From Xenoacremonium recifei (lineage: Eukaryota; Ascomycota; Sordariomycetes; Hypocreales; Nectriaceae), in assembly GCA_012184525.1 (NCBI GenBank), contig WOFQ01000001.1, positions 2,108,001 through 2,172,000 on the forward strand: a stretch of DNA of 64,000 bases, given 5' to 3'. Shown here piece by piece: positions 1 to 12,120 of the stretch (positions are counted from its first letter, which is position 1; each line of letters begins with the position of its first letter). A program made the position numbers and the translations under genes. Below the pieces are notes generated by a model. It ran no database searches. It was not told the origin of the DNA and saw nothing but the letters and a program-made list of their open reading frames with translations.

Positions 1-646
1 CCGCTTGTTCGATTCGCGAGATGTATTCCTTGTTATATGATTAATGACGGCGGTCATCGGTCAGGGTTGGCATTGGACGCTTTCTTTCTTTCTTTCTTTT
101 GCACCAATAGCGGACCAAGCGCGAGGGAAGTGCAGGTCCCTCGTGCTAAAGGGTCGTGAGCGAGGTTCATCTGGAGGGGGAAGGGCGAAGGAAAATCAAC
201 GATTGGCATGTATTAGATGACAGGCGGAGACTTGCCGTGCATAGTAGAAAGGAATTGCATTGAAACATGTATAGCATGCATGAATATGTCGGGTCTGATT
301 GTCTTGACTTGTGAAGGTTAAACCAGAGCAGTCTGGGTTTGTGGACTCAAGATGGTGAATAAGGAGATTGGTAAGTGTAATTACAACACAAGGACGATCT
401 CTACTAATGGGCTGGGTACATAGTCAGGCAGTAAAGTGAACAGTCACCAAGGATACGGACACGAGACGAATAATGGTCTGTAGCACGAGTGCGTCAATGC
501 ATATTCATTTTCCGAATTGCCTCTAATACATCCGTGGCGGGCGGGTTCAAACCGAACCCAAGAGATAGATCCTCACTCCCAATGCATGCAAACCACAAGA
601 CCAAGGTATGATTCCCCAATTTTTACTCTCGTTAAACGCCAGACCC
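1..646. other. gene-free left edge, 3' flank of eS6
   Basis: No open frame here resembles a known protein. The stretch holds a short TTTC microsatellite near position 80-100 and presumably the 3' UTR of the eS6 gene that ends at 647. A T-arm-like string at the extreme left edge does not form a paired stem. Confidence 0.6.
80..100. repeat. (TTTC)n microsatellite
   Basis: Five tandem copies of a C/T-rich tetranucleotide are visible. It is a simple repeat with no evident function. Confidence 0.9.
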
Positions 647-1854
647 TTACTTGCGCATGGAGCTTGCTCGTCGCTTGCGGGCATCGGCCTTGTGGGCCTT
701 GGCCTCGGCCACACGCTTGGCCAGGACCTGGGCGTACTCGTTCTGTGGCGTGTGTTAGTGAATAAGAAGAGAAGAGTAGAGAAAAGGTGGTGAAAACGTA
801 CGGCCTCGTCCTTGACCTTCTCGGCCTGGCGCCGCTTGAGGGCGGCACGGTGGCGCTTGTGCTGGAGGCGCTGGGGGGTGACCAGGCGCTGGATCTTGGG
901 GGCCTTGGTGTAGGGGGACTTGCCCTCACCCTTGGGCTGGACCTCTCGTCGGATAACGTACTTGCGGACCTAGTTGTGCCGTCCAGGTTAGTCTCACAGA
1001 AGGGTTATAGCATTTATTTTTATCATCTCGAAACCGCTGGCCTTGGGGCCCTCAGGGGCAATCCAAGGTCCAGGGTCCTTCTCACACTCTACCCGGACTG
1101 GCACTGCAGCACCGGGCAGGCGATGATCGAGTATGATGGGCGCAGGGGAAAACATACATCGTCATCCTTGGTGAGGGCGAAGAACTTGCGGATCTTGGTG
1201 GCGCGCTTGGGGCCGAGGCGCTTGGGGTGAACGACGTCGGTCAGGCCGGGGATGTCGGCATCGCCCTGCTTGACGATGCTGAGGGCCAGGACGGACAGGT
1301 CCATGCCGACGATGCAGCCGCGGACCGACTTTCGCTTGCGCTCGCCGGTGCGTCGGGGTCGGTAGCAGGAGTGGCCGTCGGAGAGGAGGAGGCGGACTCG
1401 GGTAGGGTGCAGAACACCCTGCTTCATGGGAAAACCCTGCTTGTCGTTGCCGCCGGTGATGCGGAAGATGTAGCCCTTGAACTCGTCGCCGACGGAGTCA
1501 CCGGGAACCTCAGCACCCATCTGTAGAAGCATCATGTCAGTACAATTTGTCTAGTAGATTCCCGATTCGATCGAAAGCGTTTTCTCTTCGACGACAGTTC
1601 GAGCGTTGCAGATAGGGTTCGACGTACGCGCTTCTCCATGAAGACACGGAGCTTGCGCTCGTCCTCGATCTCGACGAGCTTCTGGCTGCCATTGGCAGGG
1701 TAGGAGATGTTCAACTGTTGAGCAACGGATTAGCATCTTGAACTGGCGATTCGACGCGGACAGGGCGACGGCGCAACGAGGAGAATATCGCAGCGAAGGC
1801 AGTCGCTTCCTGTCTGCGTGTCAAAAAGCATTCGGGGTCATCTCGTACCTTCAT
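647..1854 (-). CDS. RPS6: 40S ribosomal protein S6 (eS6)
   Basis: Five exons: 1849-1854, 1628-1714, 1158-1520, 802-969 and 647-742, giving 239 residues, the usual fungal length. Exon 1 codes only Met-Lys before a GTACG donor; this matches the invariant eS6 start MKLNISYP. The body carries the typical core (VPGDSVGDEFKGY, GGNDKQGFPMKQGV, CYRPRRTGERKRKSVRGC) and ends in the basic Ser-containing tail RKRRASSMRK. That tail is the family's phosphorylation region under TOR/S6-kinase control. The protein sits in the small subunit. A 399 bp gap separates it from the divergent Ctf8 gene. Every junction is GT-AG and in frame. Confidence 0.97.
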
Positions 1855-2253
1855 CTTGCCAGTTGTGGTGGTTCAAGGTGACTTGACCTGGCCTGCTGCT
1901 GAAGTTAGTGATGGAGTTGATGAGAGGTTCTCAGAATTTGCGGTGGAAAATAGAGAAAGTGTGTGCCGCTAGGGCTGGAGAAAGTTCTGGCCAATCAGAG
2001 ATTTGCTGGGTGTTGGCGGAGGGAGAATTTCAGTGGAGTGGGGTTCCGCTTCGTCGGCGAAAGAATCTCCCGCTCCACATATGTTAGCTTGAGCCCTCAG
2101 CCCCATCGCGACGCAAATCCACCTACGCGACTGCCCTGGGCGGGCGCGTTCCAAGAAGTACAGAGTACGTACCTTGACATTCGAGCCGACCACTTACACC
2201 TGCAATGAAGTCAGATATTGGATCAACACAATTCTGCATCAACTCTCACGAAA
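1855..2253. promoter_or_regulatory. divergent promoter of eS6 and Ctf8
   Basis: Both start codons point outward from this 399 bp gap. A CCAAT pentamer on the + strand at 1991-1995 could be a HAP-complex site. Transcription start sites cannot be read from sequence alone. Confidence 0.55.
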
Positions 2254-2661
2254 ATGTCATCGGCAAAGCTCTACCCTCCTTCTAAAGGACCATCCAAACG
2301 CAGTCCTCTCCCTCAGCTTCTCCAAACGCCTTCAGGCCTTGCCCTCCTGGAACTACAGGGATCTATCAACCTCCCTCAAAACGCGGATGGACAGACCCAA
2401 ACAGACCTGGAAGTCGGCAAGCTGGACTTCCCCGATTACATCCCAGATGCAGAGGGCTCGGCATGGATGAAGCGTGCCCATTTGTACATTGGCCAGCATC
2501 AACGTCTGACTGGCGAGGTCAAGAAACTGCCCAAGGCCCTTGCTGTGGTGCGGCGAAGGGCGGCGGGGGAAGAGGGTGACCTGGAGGTTGTTGAGGTTGT
2601 CAAGTACAAGCTCATGTTCTCGAATCGTCCGGAGCCTGTGGGGACTGCAAATGCGCCTTGA
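2254..2661 (+). CDS. CTF8: Ctf8-like subunit of the Ctf18-RFC clamp loader
   Basis: A single exon encodes 135 residues. The segment around GLALLELQGSINLP and the later KLDFPDY motif fit the Ctf8 family, the small subunit that joins Ctf18 and Dcc1. The alternative RFC they form loads or unloads PCNA during replication and sister-chromatid cohesion. I chose the ATG at 2254 because it gives the compact start MSSAKLYPP; an upstream in-frame ATG at 2218 would add 12 residues of no visible character. Fungal Ctf8 proteins are about this size. The family call rests on motif recognition, without a profile search. Confidence 0.8.
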   Translation: MSSAKLYPPSKGPSKRSPLPQLLQTPSGLALLELQGSINLPQNADGQTQTDLEVGKLDFPDYIPDAEGSAWMKRAHLYIGQHQRLTGEVKKLPKALAVVRRRAAGEEGDLEVVEVVKYKLMFSNRPEPVGTANAP

Positions 2662-3302
2662 TAGGATGTACAACGTACGACAGATCTGATGATAACATGC
2701 TCTCAACGCTGGAGCTCATATCAAGGGATGAGAACAAGGCTGGCTTCCTCCAGATTATCCTCCTTCCAGACAACGACGGGCACCCTTGCAATTCATATCA
2801 AGACCTGGCCTTTCGCTATTCTTGAGTGCGGCGAGCTAGTCCAGCAAAAAGCATTCGAGCGAGTCAAGAGGCCCCCGAGATTCGAAGGCGTTTGGATCGC
2901 AATGAGGATGAATCTCATGAGACATGAGGGAGTTGAGCCACCGGGAATTTGAGCCGTTTCATTGACTGCCCATGGCTCGACAACTCCTCGCCCGGTCATG
3001 TTTAGAACATAATCGAGGTATATGCGTGGTACTTCATCCAAGACCATCAGTCTGGGAACACATGGCAGTCAGAGAGGGCAGACTATCCCATCCTCTGGAG
3101 AGAGGAGTGAAAGCATGAAATGTCCAAAGGCATTACCATAGAGCACGTCTCGACGCCAGACCGAATAAACCAATATATATCATTCCCAGCCGTTCCATTC
3201 GTTTTAAGTTGATGGGTCGATTCCTTGAATCCTCTCCCCACGTCTAAATCTATCCCACGACATCTCACCCCCATCCCCCCTTTTCCGACACATGAACAGC
3301 AC
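2662..3302. other. convergent intergenic region Ctf8/DPH1
   Basis: The two genes end toward each other and should share this 641 bp for 3' UTRs. Short open frames here have no family resemblance. I see no further feature. Confidence 0.6.
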
Positions 3303-4751
3303 CTATCCAGACCCAACATCCACCACCGCCGGCTTCGTCCTCCCCAACCCTTCTCTCCCATAATAATCCATCGGATACACATCCCCCTCCGCCCACTCCT
3401 CCCTCACCCCCAACGCCACCAGCGCCTCATACGGCGTCAACAACGGCCTCGGAAACGCATACCCCCAATCAATGCTCAGCCGCGGACACGCCACCTGCAC
3501 CCAGCACTCCACGTCCGCCAGCATCGCCAGCTTCCCGGGGAAGATTTCAGAGAGCAACAGGTTGACGAACGGGATCCCGCGCTCGCGCAGGCGTGCTTCG
3601 ATCAGCGCCATCGTGTGCGGGTTGCCCTGCCGGCCCAGCGCGCCGAGGATAAGCCCCCAGCGGCGCGCGGTGCGGGCTTTGTGGATGGCGGAGCGGCGCA
3701 CGCTTTGCATCTCGTCGTGGCCGTAGGTTTCGCGCGTGAGTTTGCGGGAGTAGGGGTCGTAGCGGTAGGCTGGGAGGGAAGGGTTGTGGATCATGATGCT
3801 CTCGAGGTGGAAGCGGCCGTCGCCGAGATAGAGGATCATGTCGACGGCGTCCTCTTCGCGCAGACGCGGGGAAGTGCAGCCGAGGATCTCGCCTTTGCTT
3901 AGGGGTGCGATCTGCGGGACAACGACGTTGAACCCCGCGCGCTCGAGACTTGAGCGCACGCCGTGGATGGTGGCGTTGAACTGGATGGTGCCGACGACGG
4001 CGATGGTCTTTCCGCTGGCAAAGTTGCGCTCGAGCGATGCCAACAAATGGGCCGTGTCAATGCTGATATCGACAAAGACGTACAGCGTCTTAATCTGCGT
4101 GACGTCCACGGGAATCAGACAGCTGTGGGCGTAGTGCACCAGCAAGTCACAACCTAGGGCGCGCGCCGTGTAGTCGTCGATGCAGCAGGCGCCATAAGTC
4201 ACATCGCCCATGATGAGCGTCTCGATGCCCGGACAGAACTGTGTGAGGATGTCTGAAATAGTGGTGGCGAATAGCAGCAGGCCTTCGGGAAGTTGAAGCG
4301 CGACCTTCTTGGCCCCCGATGTGCGGATGCGATGGATCGTCTTGGGGATCTCGAAGCTGTAGTTGGATGGGAGTAGTGCAACAGCCTCCTTGAGATTTGG
4401 ATCTTCCAGAATCTCCTTTGGCACTTGATTTAACAACCGGGGCGCTCTCCTTGGTTTCGCAGCTGTACCATGTGTAAGCTCATGAACACTCCAAGTATCC
4501 GATTCATGACTGAGTTAGTAGAGAGGCCACTTACTTGTAACCGCACCGCTCTCTCCATTCGAAGACGCAGTTCCATTCTTCGCCGCTGCCTCTGCTGCAG
4601 CTCTCCGTCCCACGAAGCGTTTCTTGGGCTGCTTCACCGGGCCATCGCCGTTGCTCTTCGCTTCAGAGGCTGCAGGGCCTGCCTGTGCCAGTTGGGCCTC
4701 TTCGATGTCGGCAGCGATGCCGAGATCTGTCAGTCGGCGATCTTCTTCCAT
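3303..4751 (-). CDS. DPH1: diphthamide biosynthesis protein 1 (3-amino-3-carboxypropyl transferase subunit)
   Basis: Two exons, 4535-4751 and 3303-4462, joined by a GTAAGT donor and TACAG acceptor, give 458 residues. Dph1 works with Dph2 as a radical-SAM-like [4Fe-4S] enzyme. It moves the 3-amino-3-carboxypropyl group of SAM onto a histidine of elongation factor 2, the first diphthamide step. Three widely spaced cysteines fit the family's cluster ligands: C165 or C166 (TYGACCIDD), C268 (GEILGCTSP) and C398 (VQVACPRLS). The LPEGLL and VHYAHSC segments are also typical. The first 80 residues are low-complexity Ala/Lys-rich and variable in the family. The enzyme is cytosolic. Confidence 0.95.
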
Positions 4752-5242
4752 ATCTCGTTTATCTTAGGGTCTCAAGAGGACATTAGAATTTAAAGACAAA
4801 TACGAGACTGCGTTGGCTCTTTGGTCGTTGAAAGCTAAGAAGTTGGTTGGTGACTTTTACTTCTGAGAGTTGAGGTCAAAATTGAGTTTGCGCACTGGGT
4901 GCTCCGCATTTCTTTTTTTGTCATCGCCCACGCTCCAGGTCTTATTACTACGCCTCTTACGGAGTATACAAATCTGAATTCACATCAGCCCTCAAGTCAT
5001 GATCGATTATACAAAAATCGGAGGACACGAATGGCATTAACTTGGCTTCCTATGTGCATGCCCCGGGCTCTTCATTCTCTTGCTGTGCTGACCCGAACCC
5101 ATCCATCCATCTCCTTCAAAGACACCCAAGTCCTCCAACCTGTTGAACAATGCTGAAAACAGACAAATTCGCCCTTCTTCTCCCCTGGATCGAGAAAATC
5201 TATTATAACCTGAAACTGCTTCTACGCTCGCATAGCATCCCC
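4752..5242. other. DPH1 promoter and 3' flank of V-ATPase B
   Basis: The 491 bp between two co-oriented minus-strand genes should carry the DPH1 promoter on its left and the vma2 3' UTR on its right. No other feature is visible. Confidence 0.6.
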
Positions 5243-7098
5243 TCATGCGTCAATCAGGTTCTCCTCGTTCTGCTGCTGGTCCTTGGCCTGGGTCTCGGCA
5301 CGCGCCTTACCCTTGGACTTGGACTCCTTCTGAGCACGCTGGTAGAACTCGTTGAGCACCTTGGCGGGGATACGGTTGAGCAGCTCCTTGGGGTAGATTC
5401 GGAGCAGGCTCCAGGCCAGATCCAGCGATTCGTAGATGGTTCGCGACTCGTAGGGGCCCTGGCTGATGAACTGTCGCTCGAACTTCTCCAGGAACTCCAG
5501 TGACAGCTTGTCCTCGGACGACAGAGCTTCCTCACCAACGACAGCCTTCATGGCCGCGGCATCTCGACCAATAGCGTATTTGGCGTACAGCTGGTTGGAC
5601 ACATCACCGTGATCCCGTCGGGTCATGCCCTCACCAATGGCAGACTTCATCAGACGTGACAGCGAAGGCAGCACGTTGATCGGAGGGTAGATACCACGGT
5701 TGTACAGAGGTCGATCAACGAAGATCTGGCCCTCAGTAATGTAACCCGTAAGATCGGGAATGGGGTGGGTGATATCGTCGTTGGGCATGGTAAGAATAGG
5801 GATCTGGGTGATAGATCCGTTTCGTCCCTCGACACGACCGGCTCGTTCGTAGATGGTGGACAAGTCAGTGTACATGTAACCGGGGAAACCACGACGACCG
5901 GGCACTTCTTCTCGGGCAGCCGAGACTTCTCGAAGAGCATCACAGTAGGCGGAGAGATCGGTCAAGATGACCAGGACGTGCTTCTCGAGCTGATAGGCGT
6001 AGTACTCGGCAGTGGTGAGGGCGAGACGAGGGGTAATGATACGCTCGATGCTATGAACCAGTCAGCCTGCGTCATTTCTACGGATGCAATAGAAAACCTA
6101 CGTGGGATCGTTGGCAAGGTTCAGGAAGAGAGTGGTTCGCTCCAGACTGCCGTTCTCCTCGAAGTCGCGGGTGAAGAAACGGGCGGTTTCCAAGTTGACA
6201 CCCATGGCACCGAAGACAATGGAGAAGTTCTCCTCGTGGCCGTCGTGAACGCCCTTGTTGGTGATGCCCTGCTTTTGGACCAGACCAGCCTGTCGGCAAA
6301 TCTGGGCGGCGATTTCGTTGTGAGGGAGACCAGACGCAGAGAAGATGGGAATCTTCTGTCCTCGGGCGATCGAGTTCATCGTGTCGATGGCAGAGATACC
6401 GGTCGAGATCATTTCCTCGGGGTATTCCTATAGCTAGTCAGGGATATTCCGTGATGGGAATCAGAGGCGGAACTCACGCGAGAGTAAGGGTTGATAGGAC
6501 TGCCGTTGATGTCGAGGTAGTCCTCTGCCAGCACCTTGGGACCCTTGTCGATAGCTCGTCCGGAACCATCGAAGATACGACCCAGCATGTCCTCAGACAC
6601 ACCGAGCTTCAAGCTCTGGCCGGTAAACTCGACTCTGGTCTATAGCTGTCTTAGCCAATGCGGTCTATGAGTGTTGGTGGTCCGTCCCTACCTTCTTCAC
6701 ATCGATACCAGAGGTTCCTTCGAACACCTATCAGATTCGTCAACGACCGTCGCAAACGTAATTCATCAGTTTCGAGTACCTGGACGACAGCTCGGTCACC
6801 TATCCATCAAATCAGCACACAGCGCATCACAGAAACAGAACTCCAGTCCACCAACCTCGAGCTTCCAAGACCTGACCCGACCTCTGGGTTCCATCGGGGA
6901 GAGTGAGCGTCACGATCTCATTGTACCGGGGGAATTTGACCTAAAGCCCGCCATCAGCTACCTGCGCCATCCCACACCCAACCAACAAGCATCTCATACG
7001 TTCTCGAGAATGACCAGCGGGCCGTTGACACCTCCGACGGTGTTGTACCGAATCCTCGGGACGACCGAGTACGATGACGACTCGCGCGGGTCTGCCAT
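5243..7098 (-). CDS. VMA2: V-type proton ATPase subunit B
   Basis: Seven exons: 7000-7098, 6856-6940, 6780-6799, 6692-6727, 6478-6639, 6102-6427 and 5243-6050, giving 511 residues, close to the fungal norm. It is the non-catalytic nucleotide-binding subunit of the V1 sector, which drives proton pumping at vacuole and Golgi membranes. The frame reads continuously through the family core, with LGRIFDGSGRAIDKGP, SGLPHNEIAAQICRQ and REEVPGRRGFPGYMYTDLS. It has no classical P-loop, as expected for subunit B. Exons 3 and 4 are micro-exons of 20 and 36 nt. All introns are GT-AG. Confidence 0.97.
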
Positions 7099-7676
7099 GG
7101 CGGACGACGAGGCAGAAGGCAGACGGAGGAGATGAGAGGAGAGGGTTAGCTCAGGAGTGCGATTGGCGAAAGGGCGCGAACGTCGAAAGCTCGCAGGCAG
7201 AGATCAGAGAGCCGGAGGGGAGCCTCGAGCAGCGGAGGGAGGATTCAGGATCGAGAGCTGGGACGGGTCGGGGTTGACGTTGGGATTGAGGTGTAGAGGA
7301 GGTCGAGCTTGAGGTGCTTGTTACCTTAGGTTACCTCAACCGGCAGGGAATCTGGGAGTGGGGCTCAGCCACCTGCCAGCAGTTGAGCCATTGCAGCAGC
7401 CACGCACGCCCCCTGGAGTGACCTAATCTCGGTCGCTGGAAAGGTGGGCTGGGAGGTCCCTCAGGTTCCCAGCCATGGCAGCAGTGACATCACATGACTG
7501 AGCTCGATGTCTGTCTGGCTTAGCTCGACAGAGTGAAGCTATTCCGATAGCTCAGCAAACAGCTTCCCGCACAGTCATGATCCTAACATTCATGGCTCGA
7601 AGCCCTTTAATAGCTACAGCTCTCCCATATGCTTTTCTAAGCATGCGTAACCAAATAGATATACATCCCACTCCCT
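7099..7676. promoter_or_regulatory. V-ATPase B promoter and HMG-CoA lyase 3' flank
   Basis: A 578 bp gap. Two TTACCT blocks lie close together near 7321-7337, around a CCTTAGG palindrome. Such TTACCT/CCTTACC blocks recur elsewhere in this window, so they may be promoter elements, but no factor is assigned. No gene is visible. Confidence 0.45.
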
Positions 7677-8851
7677 CTAAACACAAGCATCCTTCGCCGC
7701 CGCAGCAGCTCTCGCCCTCGCTCCCAACACCGCCTTGCCCACCGTGCTCTCATTCGCCTTGCCCAGCTCGCCCGTAATCCACGCCCCAATATCTGCCATG
7801 GCATCCAGATCAATGCCCGTGTCCATACCCAACGTCTCCATAAAGTACACCATGTTCTCCGTCGCCACGTTGCCCGTCGCGCCAGGACTGTACGGACATC
7901 CGCCCAGCCCTCCAACGCTGCTGTCGAATGTGCGGATGCCGTGCTCCAGTGCAACCGCCGTGTTGACCAGTGCCTGGCCGTACGTGTCGTGGAAGTGCAT
8001 CGCGATGTCCTCGCTGCGGATGCCTGCCGCCGCCATGCACTTCAGCAGTGCGCTCGTCCGCGGCGCTGTGCCCATGCCCGTCGTGTCGCCCAGCGAGATC
8101 TCGTCCGCGCCCGACTCGAGTAGGTCTGTCGCGATTTCGGCTACCCGATGCGGATCGACGTCCGGACCCTCGAACGGGCAGCCCAGCACCACCGAGATGT
8201 AGGCCCGGACGCGCAACCCGAGCGCCTTGGAGTCCTGAATCACGGCCCGGAACCGCTCTAGTGAAGTCTGCACGTCGCAATTCAGGTTCTTCTGGGAGAA
8301 ACCCTCGGTGGCCGCTGCAAAGACAGCAATCTCGACGGTTGGCTTCGTTACGGGGTCAGCAACGCCATGAGGCTCCGACTGTGTGGCGAAGGCGCCTGAG
8401 TATTGCGCCAAGAGCTTCGCAGCATCCTGCAACCCCCGTGTATTCGGAGCGAGGAACGAATATGAAATCGGTATGTTCGATTGGATCTTTTGCTTCAGGA
8501 CGTGTTCCAGAATCTCGCTCGAGCTCGCCATCTATGCATCGTCTCTTCGTTAGCCACAGACCACTCTCAACCAAACATCCAACTCACCTGAGGAACCCAT
8601 TTCGGCGACACAAACGATCCGGCCTCGATCACCGACACGCCCGTCTTCGCCAATGACTCAATCAGCTTGATCTTGGTTGCCAGCGGAATCGTCGTCTTCT
8701 CGTTCTGCAGCCCGTCCCGCGGCCCGACCTCGACGATCTTCACACGGTTGTCGTATGACGGTGTCGCATTGCTCGCCGTCGCAAAGCCCCGATGGACGCG
8801 GAGCTGAGAGCGCCGACAGGCCCGGCAGACCGCGGTCCGAAGGAGACTCAT
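7677..8851 (-). CDS. HMGCL: hydroxymethylglutaryl-CoA lyase
   Basis: Two exons, 8588-8851 and 7677-8531 (GTGAGT donor, CATAG acceptor), encode 372 residues. The enzyme cleaves HMG-CoA to acetyl-CoA and acetoacetate at the end of leucine breakdown. It is a metal-dependent TIM barrel of the DRE-TIM superfamily. The N-terminal 25 or so residues are Arg/Ala-rich without acids, fitting a mitochondrial presequence. Visible signatures are VEVGPRDGLQNE (substrate and base motif), MHFHDTYGQ (metal histidines) and the active-site cysteine loop GGLGGCPYSPGATGN. The C-terminus (KDACV) is not a clear peroxisomal signal. Intron position and frame agree fully. Confidence 0.93.
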
Positions 8852-9369
8852 GGTGGTGGCAGAGGATGTGGAATTGGAGTTGCAATGCCCGGGTTCAATT
8901 GACAGACGGAGGTCTGGAGCGAGCAGCCGAGACGAGGCCCGTGGTAGGCTGGCCAGCCCGACGTCAACCGCGTATCATCGGCTCTCCGCCCCGAAGCTGC
9001 TCCCCGTCGGCGCTCAAATCCCCGGAACCCACTACTTGAATCCCATCATAACCCGGACAGTCAACGATATTACCATCCATGGTTCAATTAACAACACCGT
9101 ACTATATCATCAAAGCTTGCTCTCGCACAGAATTATAACCCCCCTCTATCCCGCATTACAACTCCCTTCTTCAGGAAAACTACAATTTGATTTGCTTGTA
9201 ACAATGGCTCTCCCGTCGACAGATGGGTCGTAACATGAAAAGACTCCTGCGGTCTGTCGCCTCGGTAAAGAAAATAAAAACCTTCTCTATCGGTCTCAGA
9301 GCAGGCTACAATTGGGTACTAGAACAACAATCCAGTCTTCTTCGCTCCCCCCACGCAATAGTTCGCCAT
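8852..9369. other. HMG-CoA lyase promoter and alpha-tubulin 3' flank
   Basis: The 518 bp between two minus-strand genes becomes AT-richer from about 9040 on, as expected for a 3' UTR of the tubulin gene. No other gene is supported. Confidence 0.55.
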
Positions 9370-11142
9370 CTAGTACTCGGCCTCAAGGTCCTCCTCGCCC
9401 ATCGAGTCGGCCGCAACCTCCTCGTAGTCGCGCTCGAGGGCAGCGAGATCCTCACGGGCCTCCGAGAACTCACCCTCCTCCATACCCTCACCAACGTACC
9501 AGTGGACGAAGGCACGCTTGCTGTGCATGAGATCGAACTTCATCGACAGCGAAGACCAGGCCTCGGCAATGGCGGTGGTGTTGGAAAGCATGCAGCTAGA
9601 ACTATGTTAGATCATACGCTTGTCAAAAAGAGACCATGGAAACTTACACAGCGCGGCTGACCTTGGCCAGGTCACCGTTAGGAACGTTCTCAGGAGCCTG
9701 GTAGCAGATACCGAGCTTGAAGCCAGTAGGGCACCAGTCGACGAACTGGATCGTTCGCTTGGTCTTGAGAGTGGCAACAGCGGCGTGGGCGTCGTTGGGC
9801 ACGACATCACCTCGGTACAGCAGGCAAGTGGCCATGTACTTGCCGTGGCGGGGGTCACACTTGACCATCTGGTTGTTGGGCTCGAAGCAGGACATGGTCA
9901 TCTCCTGGACGGAGTTGGCCTCGTGAGCAGCCTTGGCAGCCGAGATGACGGGGGCGTAGGCAACCAGAGGGAAGTGGATTCGGGGGTAGGGGACCAGGTT
10001 GGTCTGGAACTCGTTCAGGTCGACGTTAAGGGAGCCGTCGAATCGGAGCGAGGCGGTGATGGAGGAGACGACTAGATACCATGTTAGCAGGTTGCTTCTT
10101 CCCTCTCATATTTCCGTAAGTCCATACCCTGGGCAATGAGACGGTTGAGGTTTTCATAGTTGGGGCGCTCGAGACCGAGGTTTCGGCGGCAGATGTCGTA
10201 GATGGCCTCGTTGTCGACCATGAAGGAGCAGTCAGAGTGCTCGAGGGTGGTGTGGGTGGTGAGGATCGAGTTGTAGGGCTCGACGACAGCGGTGGCGGTC
10301 TGGGGAGCGGGATAGACACAGAACTCGAGCTTGCTCTTCTTGCCATAGTCGATGGACAGACGCTCCATCAGGAGGGCACCGAAACCGGAACCAGTACCAC
10401 CACCGAAGGAGTGGAAGACGAGGAAGCCCTGAAGACCAACACAGTTGTCGGCGACGCGGCGGATCTTGTCGAGAACGCCATCAATAAGCTCCTTGCCGAC
10501 GGTGTAGTGACCACGAGCGTAGTTGTTGGAGGCATCCTCCTTGCCGCTGATCATCATCTCAGGGTGGAAGAGGTTTCGGTAGGCACCAGTTCGGACCTCG
10601 TCGATGACATTGGGCTCGAGATCGCAGTAGATGGCACGGGGGACATACTTGCCCTGGCCTGCGGATGCGTGCATTAGCGAAAAGGGGACTCATGAGATGG
10701 CATATGGGAGTATCTCGAAGCATACCGGTCTCGGAGAAGAAAGTGCTGAAGCCCTGGTCGGGGTCCTGAGCCTTGCGCTCCTCGGTGAGGTAACCATCGG
10801 GCTGAAAAATCGAGCGTTGTCAGTATATCGCGGTCGGGACGGTGGTTTGTGATGGTGGTGTCCACCAAGATCAACAGGGAGATTATGTACCTGGATACCG
10901 TGCTCGAGGCAGTAAAGCTATAGAGATCCAAAGTCAGCACATCAAAACACCAAAAATAACGAGCAGGATCGCATATTGCACGTACCTCCCAGCAGGAGTT
11001 GGCGATCTGGCAACCGGCCTGGCCGACTAGAGGTGATTTGTTAGCACCAGATACATGGAGGGGGATGCGGTGAAGACGCGTGATGGGGCCCGCGAAAGGG
11101 GGCACTCAAGAACATACCGTTGATGCTGATGACCTCACGCAT
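9370..11142 (-). CDS. TUB1: alpha-tubulin
   Basis: Seven exons: 11118-11142, 10986-11026, 10891-10917, 10726-10801, 10128-10658, 9648-10071 and 9370-9595, giving 449 residues. It forms the alpha/beta heterodimer of microtubules. The start MREVISINVGQAGCQIANS, the GTP-binding GGGTGSGFG motif and the NVDLNEFQTNLVPYPR segment identify the alpha type. The C-tail is acidic and ends in Tyr (DLEAEY), the classical detyrosination end. Four of the first five coding stretches are under 80 nt, the usual 5'-clustered intron pattern of fungal tubulins. All junctions are GT-AG. Confidence 0.98.
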
Positions 11143-12120
11143 GGTTACGACAGCGACTTGATATGGGGATCGAAAAGAAGATTTGAAGACGCAGGTCTCG
11201 CAGTTCGAGGAGGAAGGGGAAGAAAAGGGAAAGCAAAGTCAGGTGGGCTGGCTTTTACCACGGGAATGGAGACTCGGGAGGGTTGAAGGCGAGGATGTTG
11301 GATGTGATGGGGGGAGGGAAAGAAAATAGTGGAGGTGGGGGGAAATTTGGCAGACAGGGGGGGGAGTTACCCTGCTGTGGTCGGCGCGGGCGCTCTTCCC
11401 GTGCGAGTCGCTACCTCAGGCACCACGCTGCTGGGATTTGTTGACAGAGGACGTGTCGGCGGCGCTGGGAACGGTCAAGCGCGTCTGTGTGCTGCTGCTG
11501 GAGCTCCAGCGGGCGGGCAAATGCATCCCCACCTCACCGCCGGCCAACAGCTCAGCGCCCAGAGCGTGTTCACCGCTAGAGCCAGCGATACCTAGCACAG
11601 GCCCGGCCCCCCGGTCGTGTTAGCGGAGGGAGGGCCCTGCGTTGGCGACAGACGACGGGAGGAGAAAACTGCTGCACGGGCGAACCATTCGGTGGCATAC
11701 GGATATGGATATCAGACGACCGAGACCTGATCCGCATTAGTAATGGCCATGCGACTGAGGTGCCGCTGCTTGTATCAGAGTCAACACATGCTGAGCTCTA
11801 ACCCTCCATTTCGTTGCCCCCCCTAGGTAATCACTGGACGTCTGCCTGCCGGTAAACAAATAAAATACGATGAGCCTGTTCCCGCTAACAGCCAAATTTG
11901 CCCCACACTCCCTCCCTGCTCCCCAGCGCAACCTAAGCTTCCTCCAACCTGCCCAACCAAGAGCTCTGGCACAACTCCATCATCAGTGAGCTTCAGAGCC
12001 TCACCCAACTCCCCACGTATGCTCTGGAAATCAACCACCACACCCTCATCCCGATACCTCGCCGCTTATCAGGCACCTAAATTACTGCCTTCGGCTTCTC
12101 TTCCAAAACCACTCTTCGTC
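11143..12120. promoter_or_regulatory. divergent promoter of alpha-tubulin and the Pga1-like gene
   Basis: This 978 bp lies between two divergent starts. The side next to tubulin is G-rich on the + strand (C-rich on the coding strand), consistent with the pyrimidine-rich leader common before highly expressed fungal genes. No gene is visible. Confidence 0.55.

Noticed and set aside
1..20. T-arm-like GTTCGATTC at the left edge
   Set aside because: The flanking five bases on each side do not pair, and no other tRNA arm follows within the window.
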